Assembly: GCA_035552275.1 (NCBI GenBank)
Contig: DASZLR010000281.1
Location: forward strand, 1-45,394
Length of the DNA stretch: 45,394 bases
Source of the DNA: DASVLX01 sp035552275
GTDB taxonomy: Bacteria; Actinomycetota; Actinomycetes; Mycobacteriales; Pseudonocardiaceae
Reading direction: 5' to 3'
The notes below the pieces were generated by a model, which saw only the letters and a program-made list of their open reading frames with translations, did no database searches and was not told where the DNA came from. A program made the position numbers and the translations under genes. Each line of letters opens with the position of its first letter. Positions within the stretch are counted from its first letter, which is position 1. Positions 32,577-41,400 of this stretch are shown here, in pieces.

Positions 32577-33102
32577 GCCCTGGATGTCGCGCGGACTCGT
32601 TCAGGTCCGGTGATTCGGCAAGCTCGGCCAGGTGGTGCAGGGAGTTGGCGAGATGCTCAGGGCCGAACGGCGGGAACCGGATGCCACGCTCGCGGATGTA
32701 CTGCGGCACCGCCGACCAGTCATAGGTGAGCGTGACCGCGGTCTCGGACGGACCGAGCGACGCCAGGTCGTAACGCCAGAGCCAACCGCCGAACTCCAGC
32801 TCACCGTCGCCCTTCTCCTGCCCCGTCAGCCAGCCAATGGCGCGCGGCGGGTCGAGCACCTGGACCTTGTTGACCGTCTGGTAGTTACCGTCTGGATGGC
32901 CGGCGTGATACATGCCCATCCGGAAGATCTGCCCGACTTCGGTCAGCGGCGCCCGGTCGACAGATTCCTGAACCCAACCGGTGCCATCGATCGCAGCATG
33001 GGTCCGCGGGTCAGCCAGCACCGCGAACACCCGCGCGGCGGGCACCGCGACGGTCAGGGAGGCGCGCACGTTCTCCTGGTCTGCCGTCGCCCGGTCGGTC
33101 AT
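32566..33102 (-). CDS. SRPBCC-fold protein
   Basis: A 178-residue START/polyketide-cyclase-like protein. VRASLTVAVPAARVFAVLAD is the usual N-terminal strand-helix. AIDGTGWVQESV, VQVLDPPRAIGWLTGQ and TAVTLTYDWSAVPQYIRERG, followed by a long C-terminal helix, complete the hydrophobic-cavity fold. Ligand and role are unknown. ATG 33102 has AAGGGA eight bases upstream. An AMP-ligase-fused SRPBCC domain and another SRPBCC gene occur within 7 kb, at 35405 and 39320. Confidence 0.75.
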   Translation of the reverse strand: MTDRATADQENVRASLTVAVPAARVFAVLADPRTHAAIDGTGWVQESVDRAPLTEVGQIFRMGMYHAGHPDGNYQTVNKVQVLDPPRAIGWLTGQEKGDGELEFGGWLWRYDLASLGPSETAVTLTYDWSAVPQYIRERGIRFPPFGPEHLANSLHHLAELAESPDLNESARHPGLKA

Positions 33103-33150
33103 CGCGAAATCCCTTCTCGTCACGCTGCTCGACACCACAGTGAGCATCGC

Positions 33151-33711
33151 CTACCCGACGTGGTGGCTCGCCTGCCCGGCCAACAGCTCCAGCACCGGCG
33201 GCAGCCACGGCGTGTACGAGTCGGGGTCACTGTCCATTGCGGACTTAAGGTCCGCCGGCGCGACCCAGCCGCATTCGGCCACCTCGGCCGGGTCCGGGTC
33301 CAGCGCGAGATCGGTCACCGTACCGACGAGCACGTGATCCCACTCGTACTCGACCCGAGCAGTTGCCGCGTCGGATGCTTGGTAGACGAACGCGCCGATG
33401 TCGCGAAGCTCGATGTCGACGTCGACGCCGAGTTCGTCGGCCATCCGGTCCCGGGCCGCCGCCAGCGGATCCTGGCCGGGGGCGGGATGGCCACAGCAGG
33501 AGTTGGCCCAGCGCAGCGCGAACCGGGTCTTCACCGCTGCCCGACGTTGCAACAGCATCCGGCCATCCGGGTCGATCAGCATCACCGAGAACGCGCGGTG
33601 CAACCGTCCAGGAGCCTCGTGCGCCTCCGCCACCGAACAACTGCCAGCCGCGTCGCCCGCGTCATCGACCAACTCGACCAGCAGGGTTTCGCGATCCACC
33701 GATACCGTCAC
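33151..33711 (-). CDS. idi: Isopentenyl-diphosphate delta-isomerase, type I
   Basis: A 186-residue Nudix-fold enzyme that interconverts IPP and DMAPP for isoprenoid synthesis. Diagnostic parts are LHRAFSVMLIDPDGRMLLQR, FALRWANSCCGHPAPGQDPL, where the cysteine of CGHP is catalytic, DRMADELGVDV (the Nudix-like glutamates), and VEYEWDHVLVG with the catalytic glutamate. GTG 33711 is preferred; TTG 33717 is possible. TATGCT lies eight bases before the GTG, so a leaderless transcript is possible. Bacterial type I enzymes are about 180 residues, which fits. Confidence 0.9.
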   Translation of the reverse strand: MTVSVDRETLLVELVDDAGDAAGSCSVAEAHEAPGRLHRAFSVMLIDPDGRMLLQRRAAVKTRFALRWANSCCGHPAPGQDPLAAARDRMADELGVDVDIELRDIGAFVYQASDAATARVEYEWDHVLVGTVTDLALDPDPAEVAECGWVAPADLKSAMDSDPDSYTPWLPPVLELLAGQASHHVG

Positions 33712-33727
33712 GGTCAACCAGCATAAG

Positions 33728-34456
33728 TCAGCGGGGCTGCAACACGCCGTCGACGTAGATGTCGACCTTGTAGAACGCGACCAGACCCGCGACCTTCTCG
33801 CTCTCCCGCAGCGGCGTCCGGTACGACCAGGCGAGATCCCGGTGAACCTGATCGCCGACCCGGATCGCCCAGTACTCGGCGAAGCCCTTGTACGGGCAGC
33901 GGGTCACCGTGTCGATCGGCTCCAGCAGGTCCATCCGCACGTGTGTCTTGGGAAAGTAGTAGCGGGTCGGCAGGCCGGTCTCGAACAGCAGCTGGGCACT
34001 GGTCGACTCGGCGATCGTCACGCCGTCCACCTCGACGCGGATGTGTCGGGAGCTCGGCAGGATGTCGATCCGCGTGTAGGGGCTGCGCGCGTGCACGAAG
34101 ACCTCTTCGTCCTCCTCGAACCAGGAGTCCATGGCGTCCCAGTCGAAGCGGATGTGCCCGCGCAGTTCCTCGATCGGCGACTCCTCGTAGCGCAGCGCCG
34201 CGCCCGGTGCTTCCCGACCGCCGGCCCTGACGGTGAGCTTCTGCGCGTCGCCACGGCTGGGCGAGTGCGCGATATCGTCGTCTGGCTCCAGTAGATCCTT
34301 CGCGACGTCCTCGGCCGGGAAGTAGTACGTCGGATAGTGCGACGACTCCCAGACCAGCAGCGGACGGGTCGTGTCAGCGACCACGTGGCCAGCCAGATAG
34401 ACCCGCAACCGCTTCTGACCCGGCTCGACGCGCACCGAACCCCGTGTAGTGGTCAT
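33728..34456 (-). CDS. Tandem DUF427 protein
   Basis: A 242-residue protein with two DUF427 domains. The first (about 10-95) has ESSHYPTYYFPAEDVAKDLL; the second (about 125-240) has ETGLPTRYYFPKTHVRMDLL, then TRCPYKGFAEYWAIRVGDQV and DLAWSYRTPLRESEKVAGLV. The first domain lacks the CPYKG part (it has SPSRGDAQKLTV), so only the second looks complete. The biochemical role is unknown. ATG 34456 is the first methionine. The gene starts 41 bp after the stop of the membrane protein upstream on the same strand. Confidence 0.82.
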   Translation of the reverse strand: MTTTRGSVRVEPGQKRLRVYLAGHVVADTTRPLLVWESSHYPTYYFPAEDVAKDLLEPDDDIAHSPSRGDAQKLTVRAGGREAPGAALRYEESPIEELRGHIRFDWDAMDSWFEEDEEVFVHARSPYTRIDILPSSRHIRVEVDGVTIAESTSAQLLFETGLPTRYYFPKTHVRMDLLEPIDTVTRCPYKGFAEYWAIRVGDQVHRDLAWSYRTPLRESEKVAGLVAFYKVDIYVDGVLQPR

Positions 34457-34497
34457 ACCGTGGGCAACCCACGGCTCCGCGAAAAATTCCCGGCCAG

Positions 34498-35067
34498 TCA
34501 GTCGTGCACCGACCTGTGGTGGTACGGAGACAGCGGGTCCTTGCCGCTGCGGTAGTCGTCGTAGATCTCTCGCGCGGCCTTCTCGCCGGGAAACTGCGGC
34601 AACAACGTCTTAGCGAACACCGCCAGACACAACCCAGTCGTGAACGGCGCGATAATGAACGCCAAACATCCACTGTTGTAACCTGGAGCGGATGGACTGT
34701 TCTTCGCGGGAAATCCCTCGGCGCCAATACTGTTCCAGCCAACAACAACGCCGGGAACGACGGTGAGACCGTAGATCACCAGGAAAACGATCCTCAGCAC
34801 GGGCTGATGAATATGCGATATCCCGGTGCCGAACCCGAACGCGAACAGACCGGCGATGGCAAGACAGAACAAATAAAGCACGGATGCCCAGAATCGACGC
34901 CACCAGTAACGAAAACCGCGTCGCATCCAGGAGTCCTTGAGGAAAACCACCCTATAGACGCCGCCACTTTCGCGCGCATCGTCGCCCATGCACATAAGCG
35001 CGTAGTCATCGTCCGGCCGAGGGAAGATTCCCCAAATCTTTGCAGGTTCACGACTTGGACTCATCAC
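34498..35067 (-). CDS. Hypothetical membrane protein (189 aa)
   Basis: A 189-residue protein that I do not recognise. Residues 1-55 are soluble and charged. Two or three hydrophobic helices follow, near 60-80 (ASVLYLFCLAIAGLFAFGFG), 91-111 (LRIVFLVIYGLTVVPGVVVG) and 131-150 (CLAFIIAPFTTGLCLAVFAK), with a charged C-terminus. Its base composition is lower in GC than the neighbours, and codon use is less biased, which could indicate recent acquisition. GTG 35067 follows GGAGG; ATG 35064 is the next codon. Confidence 0.6.
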   Translation of the reverse strand: MMSPSREPAKIWGIFPRPDDDYALMCMGDDARESGGVYRVVFLKDSWMRRGFRYWWRRFWASVLYLFCLAIAGLFAFGFGTGISHIHQPVLRIVFLVIYGLTVVPGVVVGWNSIGAEGFPAKNSPSAPGYNSGCLAFIIAPFTTGLCLAVFAKTLLPQFPGEKAAREIYDDYRSGKDPLSPYHHRSVHD

Positions 35068-35404
35068 CGAATTCGACCTCCCTTCGCACCATCAGAACCT
35101 ATGAAAACAAACCAGACATTCCGCTCCACACCTTTTTCACCGTGCCGAGAGGATGAGCGGCCGCGTCACCAACCTTGTCGGCCATGCCGACGACGTCAGT
35201 GCTCCATACTGTCTTGCCGGCGTCACCAAGGCTGTCGAGCGTCCCCATGACCACTCCGTGGTCATGGATGTTCTCTGTCCAATGGGCCTCGTGAGTTGTC
35301 GGTGGGCAGATCCATCGTGGCAGCTCCCTCTGGCTCGGCCACGAGGGAAACTAGCCGGATCGCCCCGATCGCGTGGCGCATTCGGCGAACGTCACACGTT
35401 CGGC
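35068..35404. other. 337-bp gap without a convincing gene
   Basis: Short frames occur on both strands but none has normal high-GC third-position use together with a start site and family resemblance. The region is somewhat less GC-rich at its left end, near the hypothetical membrane protein. It holds one strong inverted repeat (35245-35267). It probably contains the promoter of the membrane-protein gene and the end of the acyl-CoA ligase transcription unit. Confidence 0.5.
35245..35267. repeat. Perfect 10-bp inverted repeat with 3-base loop
   Basis: CCATGACCAC (35245-35254) and GTGGTCATGG (35258-35267) are exact inverted repeats around TCC. RNA from either strand would form a tight hairpin. 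It may be a transcription terminator, but no T-run follows. Confidence 0.6.
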
Positions 35405-37456
35405 CTACCAGGTGCCGTCGACCAGGAGTCGCTTGACGACCTTGCCGATGGCGTTGCGCGGCAGTTCACGGACGAAGAAAACGTCCCTGGGCACGGCGAA
35501 CCGCGCCAGCCGGGAGTGCACGTACGACCGGACCGAGTCGGCGTCCAGGTGCGCGCCCTTGTGCAGCACCATGTACGCGGCCAGCCGCTGCCCCCACTCG
35601 TCATCGGGCACGCCGACCACCGCGACTTCCTGCACCTGCGGCAAGGAGATGAGAATTTCCTCCACCGGGCGCGGAAACACGTTCTCGCCGCCGGACACGA
35701 TCATCTCGTCGCTGCGCCCGGAGATGAACAGCCGGCCGTCGGCATCGAGGTAGCCGCGGTCTCCGGTGCCCATCAGATCGTTGCGCACCGGCGGCCGCGC
35801 GCCATCCGTGTAGCCGTCGAAGAGCATGTCGTTGCCGACGAAGATGTGCCCGTCCACGCCCGGCGGGACCGGGGTTCCGGTGTCGTCCAGGATGGCGATC
35901 CGAGTCCCCATGGGACACCGGCCCGCCGTCGTCGGCGCGGCCCGCAGGTCCATCGGATCGGCGACGCTGGCCCAGGAAACCTCGGTGGAACCGTAGATGT
36001 TGTAAAGGATTTCGCCGAACTCGTCCATGAACTCGGTGACGAACCAGCCGGGCAGCGCCGCACCCGCGCTGCCCACGGCCCGCAGCGAGGAGAGGTCGTA
36101 CCGTCCGCGCACCTCAGGGGGCAGGTCCAGGATGCGCTGCAACATGATCGGCGCGGCGATCAGCGCGGTGCAGTCGTGCTCGGCGATCGCGTACAGGGTG
36201 TCCTCGGGCTCGAATTTCCGTTGCAGCGTCAGCGAAGCGCGCAAGGCCATGGCGATCTGCAAGGCCGCGAGGCCCCAGGTGTGGAACAGCGGCGCGGCCA
36301 CCATCATCTTCTCGCCGGCCATCATCGGCACCCTGGACAGGATCGCCGCCGCCGCGCCCGGACCCTTCGGCGTCGGCCGGCGCGCGCCCTTCGGTGTGCC
36401 GCTGGTGCCCGATGTCAGCACCACGATCCGGCCCGGCTTGTCCACCGGCCGGAACCGGGTGCGCGGCGAGCCGTCGATCAAGTCCTCAATGGAATCGTAG
36501 CGGCGCACCCCACCAGGCCAGGTCGATATCCGGATGACCTCGGGCGGCACGAACTGGGCCAGCGCCTCGAACTCGTCGTCGGCGAGCAGCGCGATCACGC
36601 CGTGCGCGTCGATCACGTCGGCGACCGCCGCCGCCGACAGGCCGGTGTTCATCAGCACCACGTCCGCGCCGAGCAGCCCGCACGCGAACAGTGACTCCAG
36701 CAGCCCGCCGTGATTGCGGCACAGCACGCCTACCCGGGACCTCGGCCCGATGCCGAAGTCGGCCAGCCCGTTCGCCAGCCGGGTGCTGCGCTCCTCGATG
36801 TCGCCGAAGGTGAACTCGCCGCGCTCGTCCCGGATGCCCAGATCCTTCGGCGCCGCCGCGGCCGCCGCCATGTACCCGCCGACCACCGTCGAGCCCCACT
36901 GGCCGATGGCGCGCAACTGTCGCGCGCCGCGGACCGGATGCCACACGCTGGCCACCCCGGCGCGCATCAGCGTCCGGTTCGCCGAGCCCGGCACGACCTT
37001 GGACCAGCCGCCGGGGACTCCGCCGAGGTGGTCGCTGACGGTCTGCGCGGCCCGCTGCAGCCAGCCCCGCACATCAGCTTCGGACGTGCCGAAACCCGCC
37101 TTGCGGCCCACCTCGCCGGTCGACATCTCGATAGTGACCTGGGTCTTCTTGCCGCGCACCGAGTCCAGCTGCACCGACAGCCAGTACTCCGGGCATTGCA
37201 GGCTGGACCAGACGATCTGCTCGTTCTTGCGGTAGATCAACGCCTGGATGTCCTGCTCGATGAGGTTGTCCTCATCCAGGCACATCCGGATGCGGTACTG
37301 AGCGCCGGATCGGCGGCCTTCCGTGCTGAGCTGCTCACACGAGCTGATCCCGTGGACGAACCGTGGGTAGAGCTCCGGGGATCCGATGATCTGCCACACC
37401 CGCTCGCGCGGGAAGGGCACCATCGCCCGTGCCTCGATCAGTTCGGTCCGCATCAT
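35405..37456 (-). CDS. SRPBCC domain fused to an acyl-CoA synthetase (ANL superfamily)
   Basis: A 683-residue two-part protein. Residues 1-150 are an SRPBCC domain (MVPFPRERVWQIIGSPELYP, RIRMCLDEDNLIEQDIQALI). Residues 185-670 are an AMP-forming ligase: FTFGDIEERSTRLANGLADF, P-loop VLTSGTSGTPKGARR near residue 345, AAPLFHTWGLAALQIAMAL, IYGSTEVSWASVADP, DRGYLDADGRLFISGRSDE with MIVSGGENVFPRPVEE, and the catalytic lysine in PRNAIGKVVKRLL. The ligase should activate a carboxylic acid to its CoA thioester. The SRPBCC cavity may hold the acyl substrate or product. ATG 37456 is preceded by GGGG. Confidence 0.85.
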   Translation of the reverse strand: MMRTELIEARAMVPFPRERVWQIIGSPELYPRFVHGISSCEQLSTEGRRSGAQYRIRMCLDEDNLIEQDIQALIYRKNEQIVWSSLQCPEYWLSVQLDSVRGKKTQVTIEMSTGEVGRKAGFGTSEADVRGWLQRAAQTVSDHLGGVPGGWSKVVPGSANRTLMRAGVASVWHPVRGARQLRAIGQWGSTVVGGYMAAAAAAPKDLGIRDERGEFTFGDIEERSTRLANGLADFGIGPRSRVGVLCRNHGGLLESLFACGLLGADVVLMNTGLSAAAVADVIDAHGVIALLADDEFEALAQFVPPEVIRISTWPGGVRRYDSIEDLIDGSPRTRFRPVDKPGRIVVLTSGTSGTPKGARRPTPKGPGAAAAILSRVPMMAGEKMMVAAPLFHTWGLAALQIAMALRASLTLQRKFEPEDTLYAIAEHDCTALIAAPIMLQRILDLPPEVRGRYDLSSLRAVGSAGAALPGWFVTEFMDEFGEILYNIYGSTEVSWASVADPMDLRAAPTTAGRCPMGTRIAILDDTGTPVPPGVDGHIFVGNDMLFDGYTDGARPPVRNDLMGTGDRGYLDADGRLFISGRSDEMIVSGGENVFPRPVEEILISLPQVQEVAVVGVPDDEWGQRLAAYMVLHKGAHLDADSVRSYVHSRLARFAVPRDVFFVRELPRNAIGKVVKRLLVDGTW

Positions 37457-37485
37457 CGCAACCCCGACTACTCAGCACCAACCGC

Positions 37486-37502
37486 TCCCGAAGTGATCGG
37501 GA
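37486..37502. promoter_or_regulatory. Inverted repeat TCCCGA-N5-TCGGGA upstream of the acyl-CoA ligase gene
   Basis: Perfect 6-base arms at 37486-37491 and 37497-37502 lie 30-46 bases before the ATG. On the minus strand a CATAAT sequence with TTGTCG 18 bases before it lies just upstream and could be the promoter. The repeat would then sit shortly after the -10, a usual repressor position. Confidence 0.35.
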
Positions 37503-37598
37503 CATCACAGCATTATGCGGGGTGGCCCAAACGGACGACAATGCCAACTGTTGCAGCCGTCCCGTTACGGAGTGTTATTCTCTGCGATTCCGTGCGGG

Positions 37599-39311
37599 TC
37601 ATCCGGCCTCCGGGTGGGCGGCGGGCGTGCTGCTCTGGGCCAGGATCAGGCCTAGCCCGGCTCTGGTGGCGAGCACCGTCAACCTGTCCTGCACGGCCAG
37701 CCGGTACTCCGGGTCGGGCGTCCAGTCCGGCATCACCGCGCCCTTGCGCTGCAACCCGATCACCCGGACTTCGCCCTGGTCATGAGCGGTGTGCAGTGGT
37801 TCGCCGACGAGCGGCGCGCCGGGCCCGACCGGCACCTCGGCGATCATCAGCACGTGCCGGCCGATCGGGATGGTGCCGATCACCCGCTGCTCCACCATGG
37901 CGGCGGCGAACGCCGACGCGGCCAGGTAGGACACGCTGAAGGAAGCGTTGATGTCGAAGAACCGCTCCACCCGCTCGGCCATGTCGCTGTCGAACAGCCC
38001 CAGCACCACCCGGATGTCCTCGCGCACCGATCGGGCCTGCAACGCGGCCTCCAGATTCACCGCATCGCTGCTGGTCAGCAGCAGCACGGCGCGGCTGGTA
38101 GCCACCGATGCACGCTCCAGTGTGGCCGCTCTGGTGGCCTCGCCGAACACCACTGGCACCCCCAGTTCACGGGCCACCCGCACGCCCCGCGCGCCCTCGT
38201 CGTTGTCCACGCCGACCACCGAAAGCCCCAGGTCACGCAACCGGCGAACCACTCTGGTGCCGACATTGCCCAACCCGACGACCACCACATGGCCGACGGT
38301 CACTGTCGGTATATGCCCGATCCGCGCCAACCGCGCCCGGACTAATCCGTCCACCACCGCGGCGGTCACCACCGGCACAATCGAGATGCTCACAATCGTG
38401 AGCGCAACCTGAACCGCCTTTATCACCGGCGGCAAATCGGCATCCGGCTGTGCTGTGCCGGCGGTGTCCATCAGGGCGAGATACAGCGCGGTCCACCATC
38501 CGTAGCCGGCTGCCGTGGCCAATACCGCGACGCCCGCGACCAACAAGCCGAACAGCATCAGTGCCACCTGCACCAGCCGGTTGGCCAACAGCCGCCTCCG
38601 CCACAGCCGCACCACTCGGCTGTCCGAGCGCCGCAGGAACCGCCTGACGAACCACTGCCGGACCAACGGCGGTCGGGTCGCGCCGTCGGCGACCGCCAGC
38701 ACGAGGTCGGCGCTGTCCTGGTCGGCCGGCAGCAGCCTCGGCGTGGACCCGCTGGTGTCGGCCGCCCCGCAGACGATCGACGCCGCCGGCACCTCCGCGC
38801 GCCGAGCCAGGTGCAGTGTTCGGCCGGGCAGCCGAATGAAGCTGGGCGCCAGTTCGCCGAGCGCGGCCGCCACGAACGCGGGCTCGGCCATCGCTGAGTC
38901 GGACAGCACCACGCAGTCGTCGAACAACATCCGCACCCGACGACCCAGGCTCACGCTGAATACCCGCACCACCAGCCGCAGCCCGTGGTTGAGGTCATGG
39001 GCGCGCAGGGCGGCGTGGATGTTGCCGACGTCGTCCTGACTGACCAGGGCCAGTCCGCCCGCGGTGGCCGCCCCGGCGGCACGCAGCGCGGCATCGTCCA
39101 CTTCGGACGATTCGATGATCCGCACACCGGGGACCTGGCCGATCTGCGGACCCCGGTTGCGCGCCCGCGACGGCAGCACCACCGTCACGTCCGCGGCGAA
39201 CCGGGTGACCAGCTCATGGACTAATCGATAGGCCAGCGGGTTGTCCCCGCAGACGATGAACCGCCGGGACCGAGGGCTGCGGCTGCGCTGCGCTGTCGGC
39301 ACGCGGATCAT
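37599..39311 (-). CDS. Two-helix ion channel flanked by RCK/TrkA-N domains, unusual filter
   Basis: A 570-residue protein. An N-terminal RCK domain (about 17-215) begins RRFIVCGDNPLAYRLVHELV. Two membrane helices (about 244-268 and 300-325) flank a pore loop, WWTALYLALMDTAGTAQPDA. A second RCK domain follows, with TVGHVVVVGLGNVGTRVVRR near residue 338, and a final RCK-C-like part at about 475-560. The filter reads DTAGTA, not TVGYG, and so is closer to the CASTOR/POLLUX type than to classical K+ channels. The ion is uncertain. ATG 39311 lies only eight bases from the divergent gene; GTG 39302 is an alternative start preceded by GATAAT. Confidence 0.75.
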   Translation of the reverse strand: MIRVPTAQRSRSPRSRRFIVCGDNPLAYRLVHELVTRFAADVTVVLPSRARNRGPQIGQVPGVRIIESSEVDDAALRAAGAATAGGLALVSQDDVGNIHAALRAHDLNHGLRLVVRVFSVSLGRRVRMLFDDCVVLSDSAMAEPAFVAAALGELAPSFIRLPGRTLHLARRAEVPAASIVCGAADTSGSTPRLLPADQDSADLVLAVADGATRPPLVRQWFVRRFLRRSDSRVVRLWRRRLLANRLVQVALMLFGLLVAGVAVLATAAGYGWWTALYLALMDTAGTAQPDADLPPVIKAVQVALTIVSISIVPVVTAAVVDGLVRARLARIGHIPTVTVGHVVVVGLGNVGTRVVRRLRDLGLSVVGVDNDEGARGVRVARELGVPVVFGEATRAATLERASVATSRAVLLLTSSDAVNLEAALQARSVREDIRVVLGLFDSDMAERVERFFDINASFSVSYLAASAFAAAMVEQRVIGTIPIGRHVLMIAEVPVGPGAPLVGEPLHTAHDQGEVRVIGLQRKGAVMPDWTPDPEYRLAVQDRLTVLATRAGLGLILAQSSTPAAHPEAG

Positions 39312-39319
39312 TATCAGTC

Positions 39320-39787
39320 ATGCCGCTCTCCGAGTTGCCCCACCTGGATGAACAGGCGATCGTCAGCACGGCCGGCGTCGATGATGTATGGGCCGTCCTC
39401 ACCGACACGCCCGACCGGATCTTCGCACCGACCCTGATGGCCGGCTACGCCCGGATCGTCGGCTGCGCCGACCACACGGCGTCCGGACCGCGGCCGCTGG
39501 CCGAAGGCTCGACCGTGCCCGGATTCCGGGTGACCAGCGCGATTCCGGGCGCGGAGCTGGTGCTCGCGGGCCGCCACCGGTTTTCGACCTACGCCCTCAT
39601 TTTTCGCCTGGAACCGCTCGATGCCGACCGGTGCCGGCTTCGGGCCGAAAGCCGGGCCGTATTTCCCGGCCTGGCTGGCGGCGTCTACCGGCTGCTCGTG
39701 GTCGGGACCGGTGGGCACGTCCTCGCCGTCCGGTGGCTGCTGGCCGGCATCGCGTCCCGATCCGAGTCGCGCGCCCGAAACCGGTGA
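39320..39787 (+). CDS. SRPBCC-like protein
   Basis: A 155-residue protein with the outline of an SRPBCC ligand-binding domain: AIVSTAGVDDVWAVLTDTPD at the start, GSTVPGFRVTSAIPGAELVL in the middle and a final amphipathic helix. The fold assignment rests on general pattern rather than on a diagnostic motif. Its ATG lies eight bases from the divergent channel gene, and it ends one base before the convergent antiporter stop, so it fits tightly between two minus-strand genes. Confidence 0.6.
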   Translation: MPLSELPHLDEQAIVSTAGVDDVWAVLTDTPDRIFAPTLMAGYARIVGCADHTASGPRPLAEGSTVPGFRVTSAIPGAELVLAGRHRFSTYALIFRLEPLDADRCRLRAESRAVFPGLAGGVYRLLVVGTGGHVLAVRWLLAGIASRSESRARNR

Positions 39788-41365
39788 TCAGTCGTCGCCG
39801 AGGCTGGCCTCTTCGAGATCCAGCGCCCGCTGCAGCCGGCGCCGGGTGGCCTCGCTGATCGTCCCGGCCTCATAAAGTCGGGTCAGCTCACCGCTTTGCA
39901 CGGCCAGCAGCTCGCGCCGCAACCGCCGATAGCTCTCGGTGCTGTCACTAGCGGACGGGCTCATCGTGTCCTCGGGATCGCGCCCGCCATCGGCCTCCAG
40001 CCGGTCGATGCGGGACTCCAATCGGACCCGCAACTGCTCCAGCATCGCGTCCGAGGCCAGTTCCAGATCGGCGAGCTGCTCGACGTGCGCCAGCCCGGCC
40101 CGCGCGATGTGCAGCCGCGCCACGGTGTCCTCGTGCCGCACATCGGCCGGGGCCACCGCGATCCCGGCCCACCGCACCAGCGGCGCCAGCGTGAAACCCT
40201 GCACCACCAAGGTGATCACGATGACGGCGGTGGCCAGCAACAGCACCAGATCCCGGCGGGCCAGCGGGGAGCCGTCGGCGGTGGTGAGCGGGATGGACAG
40301 CGCGGCGGCCAGCGGCACCACGCCCCGCGCGCCCGACCAGGACACCACCGCCGCCGTCCGCCAGGACGAACCGGCCCGGTTTCGCCGTCGCTGCACCGCC
40401 GCCAGCGGGAAGACCCAGAGCACCCGGATCATGATCAGCGCGGCGGTGATCGCCAGCGCCTGCAACGGCCAGTAGTTGTCGCTGCTGGACAGTTCCCGAA
40501 CGAGCGTCGGCAGCTCCAACCCGATCAGGCCGAATACCACGCTTTCCAACAGGAACACCACGGTCTGCCACACCGCGCCGAGTTGCAGCCGGATGCGCGC
40601 GTTGGTCAGCTTCGCCGTCCGGGTGCCGACGACCACGCCGGCGACGACCACCGCGGTCACCCCGGACGCGCCGACCGACTCCGCGAGCACATAGCTGGCG
40701 TAAGGCGTGACCAGCGCGATCACCGTTTCCAGCACCGGATCCTCGGTGCGCCTGCGGACCGCCATCACGCCGAGCGCCATCGCCGCGCCGATCAACGTGC
40801 CGCCGCCGGCGAGCAGCACGAACTGCGCGGCGGTGTGCCCGGCCGACACCGCGCCGGTGGCAATCGCCAGCGACACCGCGACCCGGAACAGCAGCAGGCT
40901 GGTCGCGTCGTTGAACAGACTTTCGGCCTGCACCAGCGCCTGGACCCTGGGCGGCAGCGACAGCCGCCGGCCCAGCGCGGTCACCGCGACCGGGTCGGTG
41001 CTGGCCAGCACCGTGCCCAGCACCAGCGCCAGACCGAGCGGCAGGCTGGTGATCGACACCACCAGCGCGGCCACCACCGCCGCCGACACCAGCACCAGGC
41101 CGACCGCCAGCGCGGTCACCGGCCGCCACACCGCGCGCAGGTCGCGCCAGGGCAGTTCCTCGCCGGCGGCGTAGAGCAGCGGCGGCAACACCACCAGGCT
41201 CACCACGTCCGGGGTCACGGTCACCCTTGGCACGCCCGGCAGCACGCCGACCACCAGACCCGCGACCACCAGCAGCGAGGGCGCCGGGACGCGCAGCCGG
41301 CGGGCGAAGGTGGCCACCACGGTGGCGACCACGACCAGGAACAGGACCGTCTCGACGCCGCGCAT
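39788..41365 (-). CDS. Na+/H+ antiporter, CPA1 (NhaP) family
   Basis: A 525-residue cation/proton exchanger with about 12 membrane helices in residues 1-400. The ion-binding signatures are GTVLASTDPVAVTALGRRL and AESLFNDATSLLLFRVA (the ND pair), and VVSWSGARGVVPLAAALSIP is the conserved arginine helix. The last 130 residues form a charged, helical cytoplasmic tail (LEQLRVRLESRIDRLEADGG), as in actinobacterial NhaP proteins. The likely role is pH and sodium homeostasis at the plasma membrane. ATG 41365 follows GGAG. Confidence 0.9.
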   Translation of the reverse strand: MRGVETVLFLVVVATVVATFARRLRVPAPSLLVVAGLVVGVLPGVPRVTVTPDVVSLVVLPPLLYAAGEELPWRDLRAVWRPVTALAVGLVLVSAAVVAALVVSITSLPLGLALVLGTVLASTDPVAVTALGRRLSLPPRVQALVQAESLFNDATSLLLFRVAVSLAIATGAVSAGHTAAQFVLLAGGGTLIGAAMALGVMAVRRRTEDPVLETVIALVTPYASYVLAESVGASGVTAVVVAGVVVGTRTAKLTNARIRLQLGAVWQTVVFLLESVVFGLIGLELPTLVRELSSSDNYWPLQALAITAALIMIRVLWVFPLAAVQRRRNRAGSSWRTAAVVSWSGARGVVPLAAALSIPLTTADGSPLARRDLVLLLATAVIVITLVVQGFTLAPLVRWAGIAVAPADVRHEDTVARLHIARAGLAHVEQLADLELASDAMLEQLRVRLESRIDRLEADGGRDPEDTMSPSASDSTESYRRLRRELLAVQSGELTRLYEAGTISEATRRRLQRALDLEEASLGDD

Positions 41366-41400
41366 GATCTCCGCAGCCTACTGGCGCGCGAGGTTGTCCA

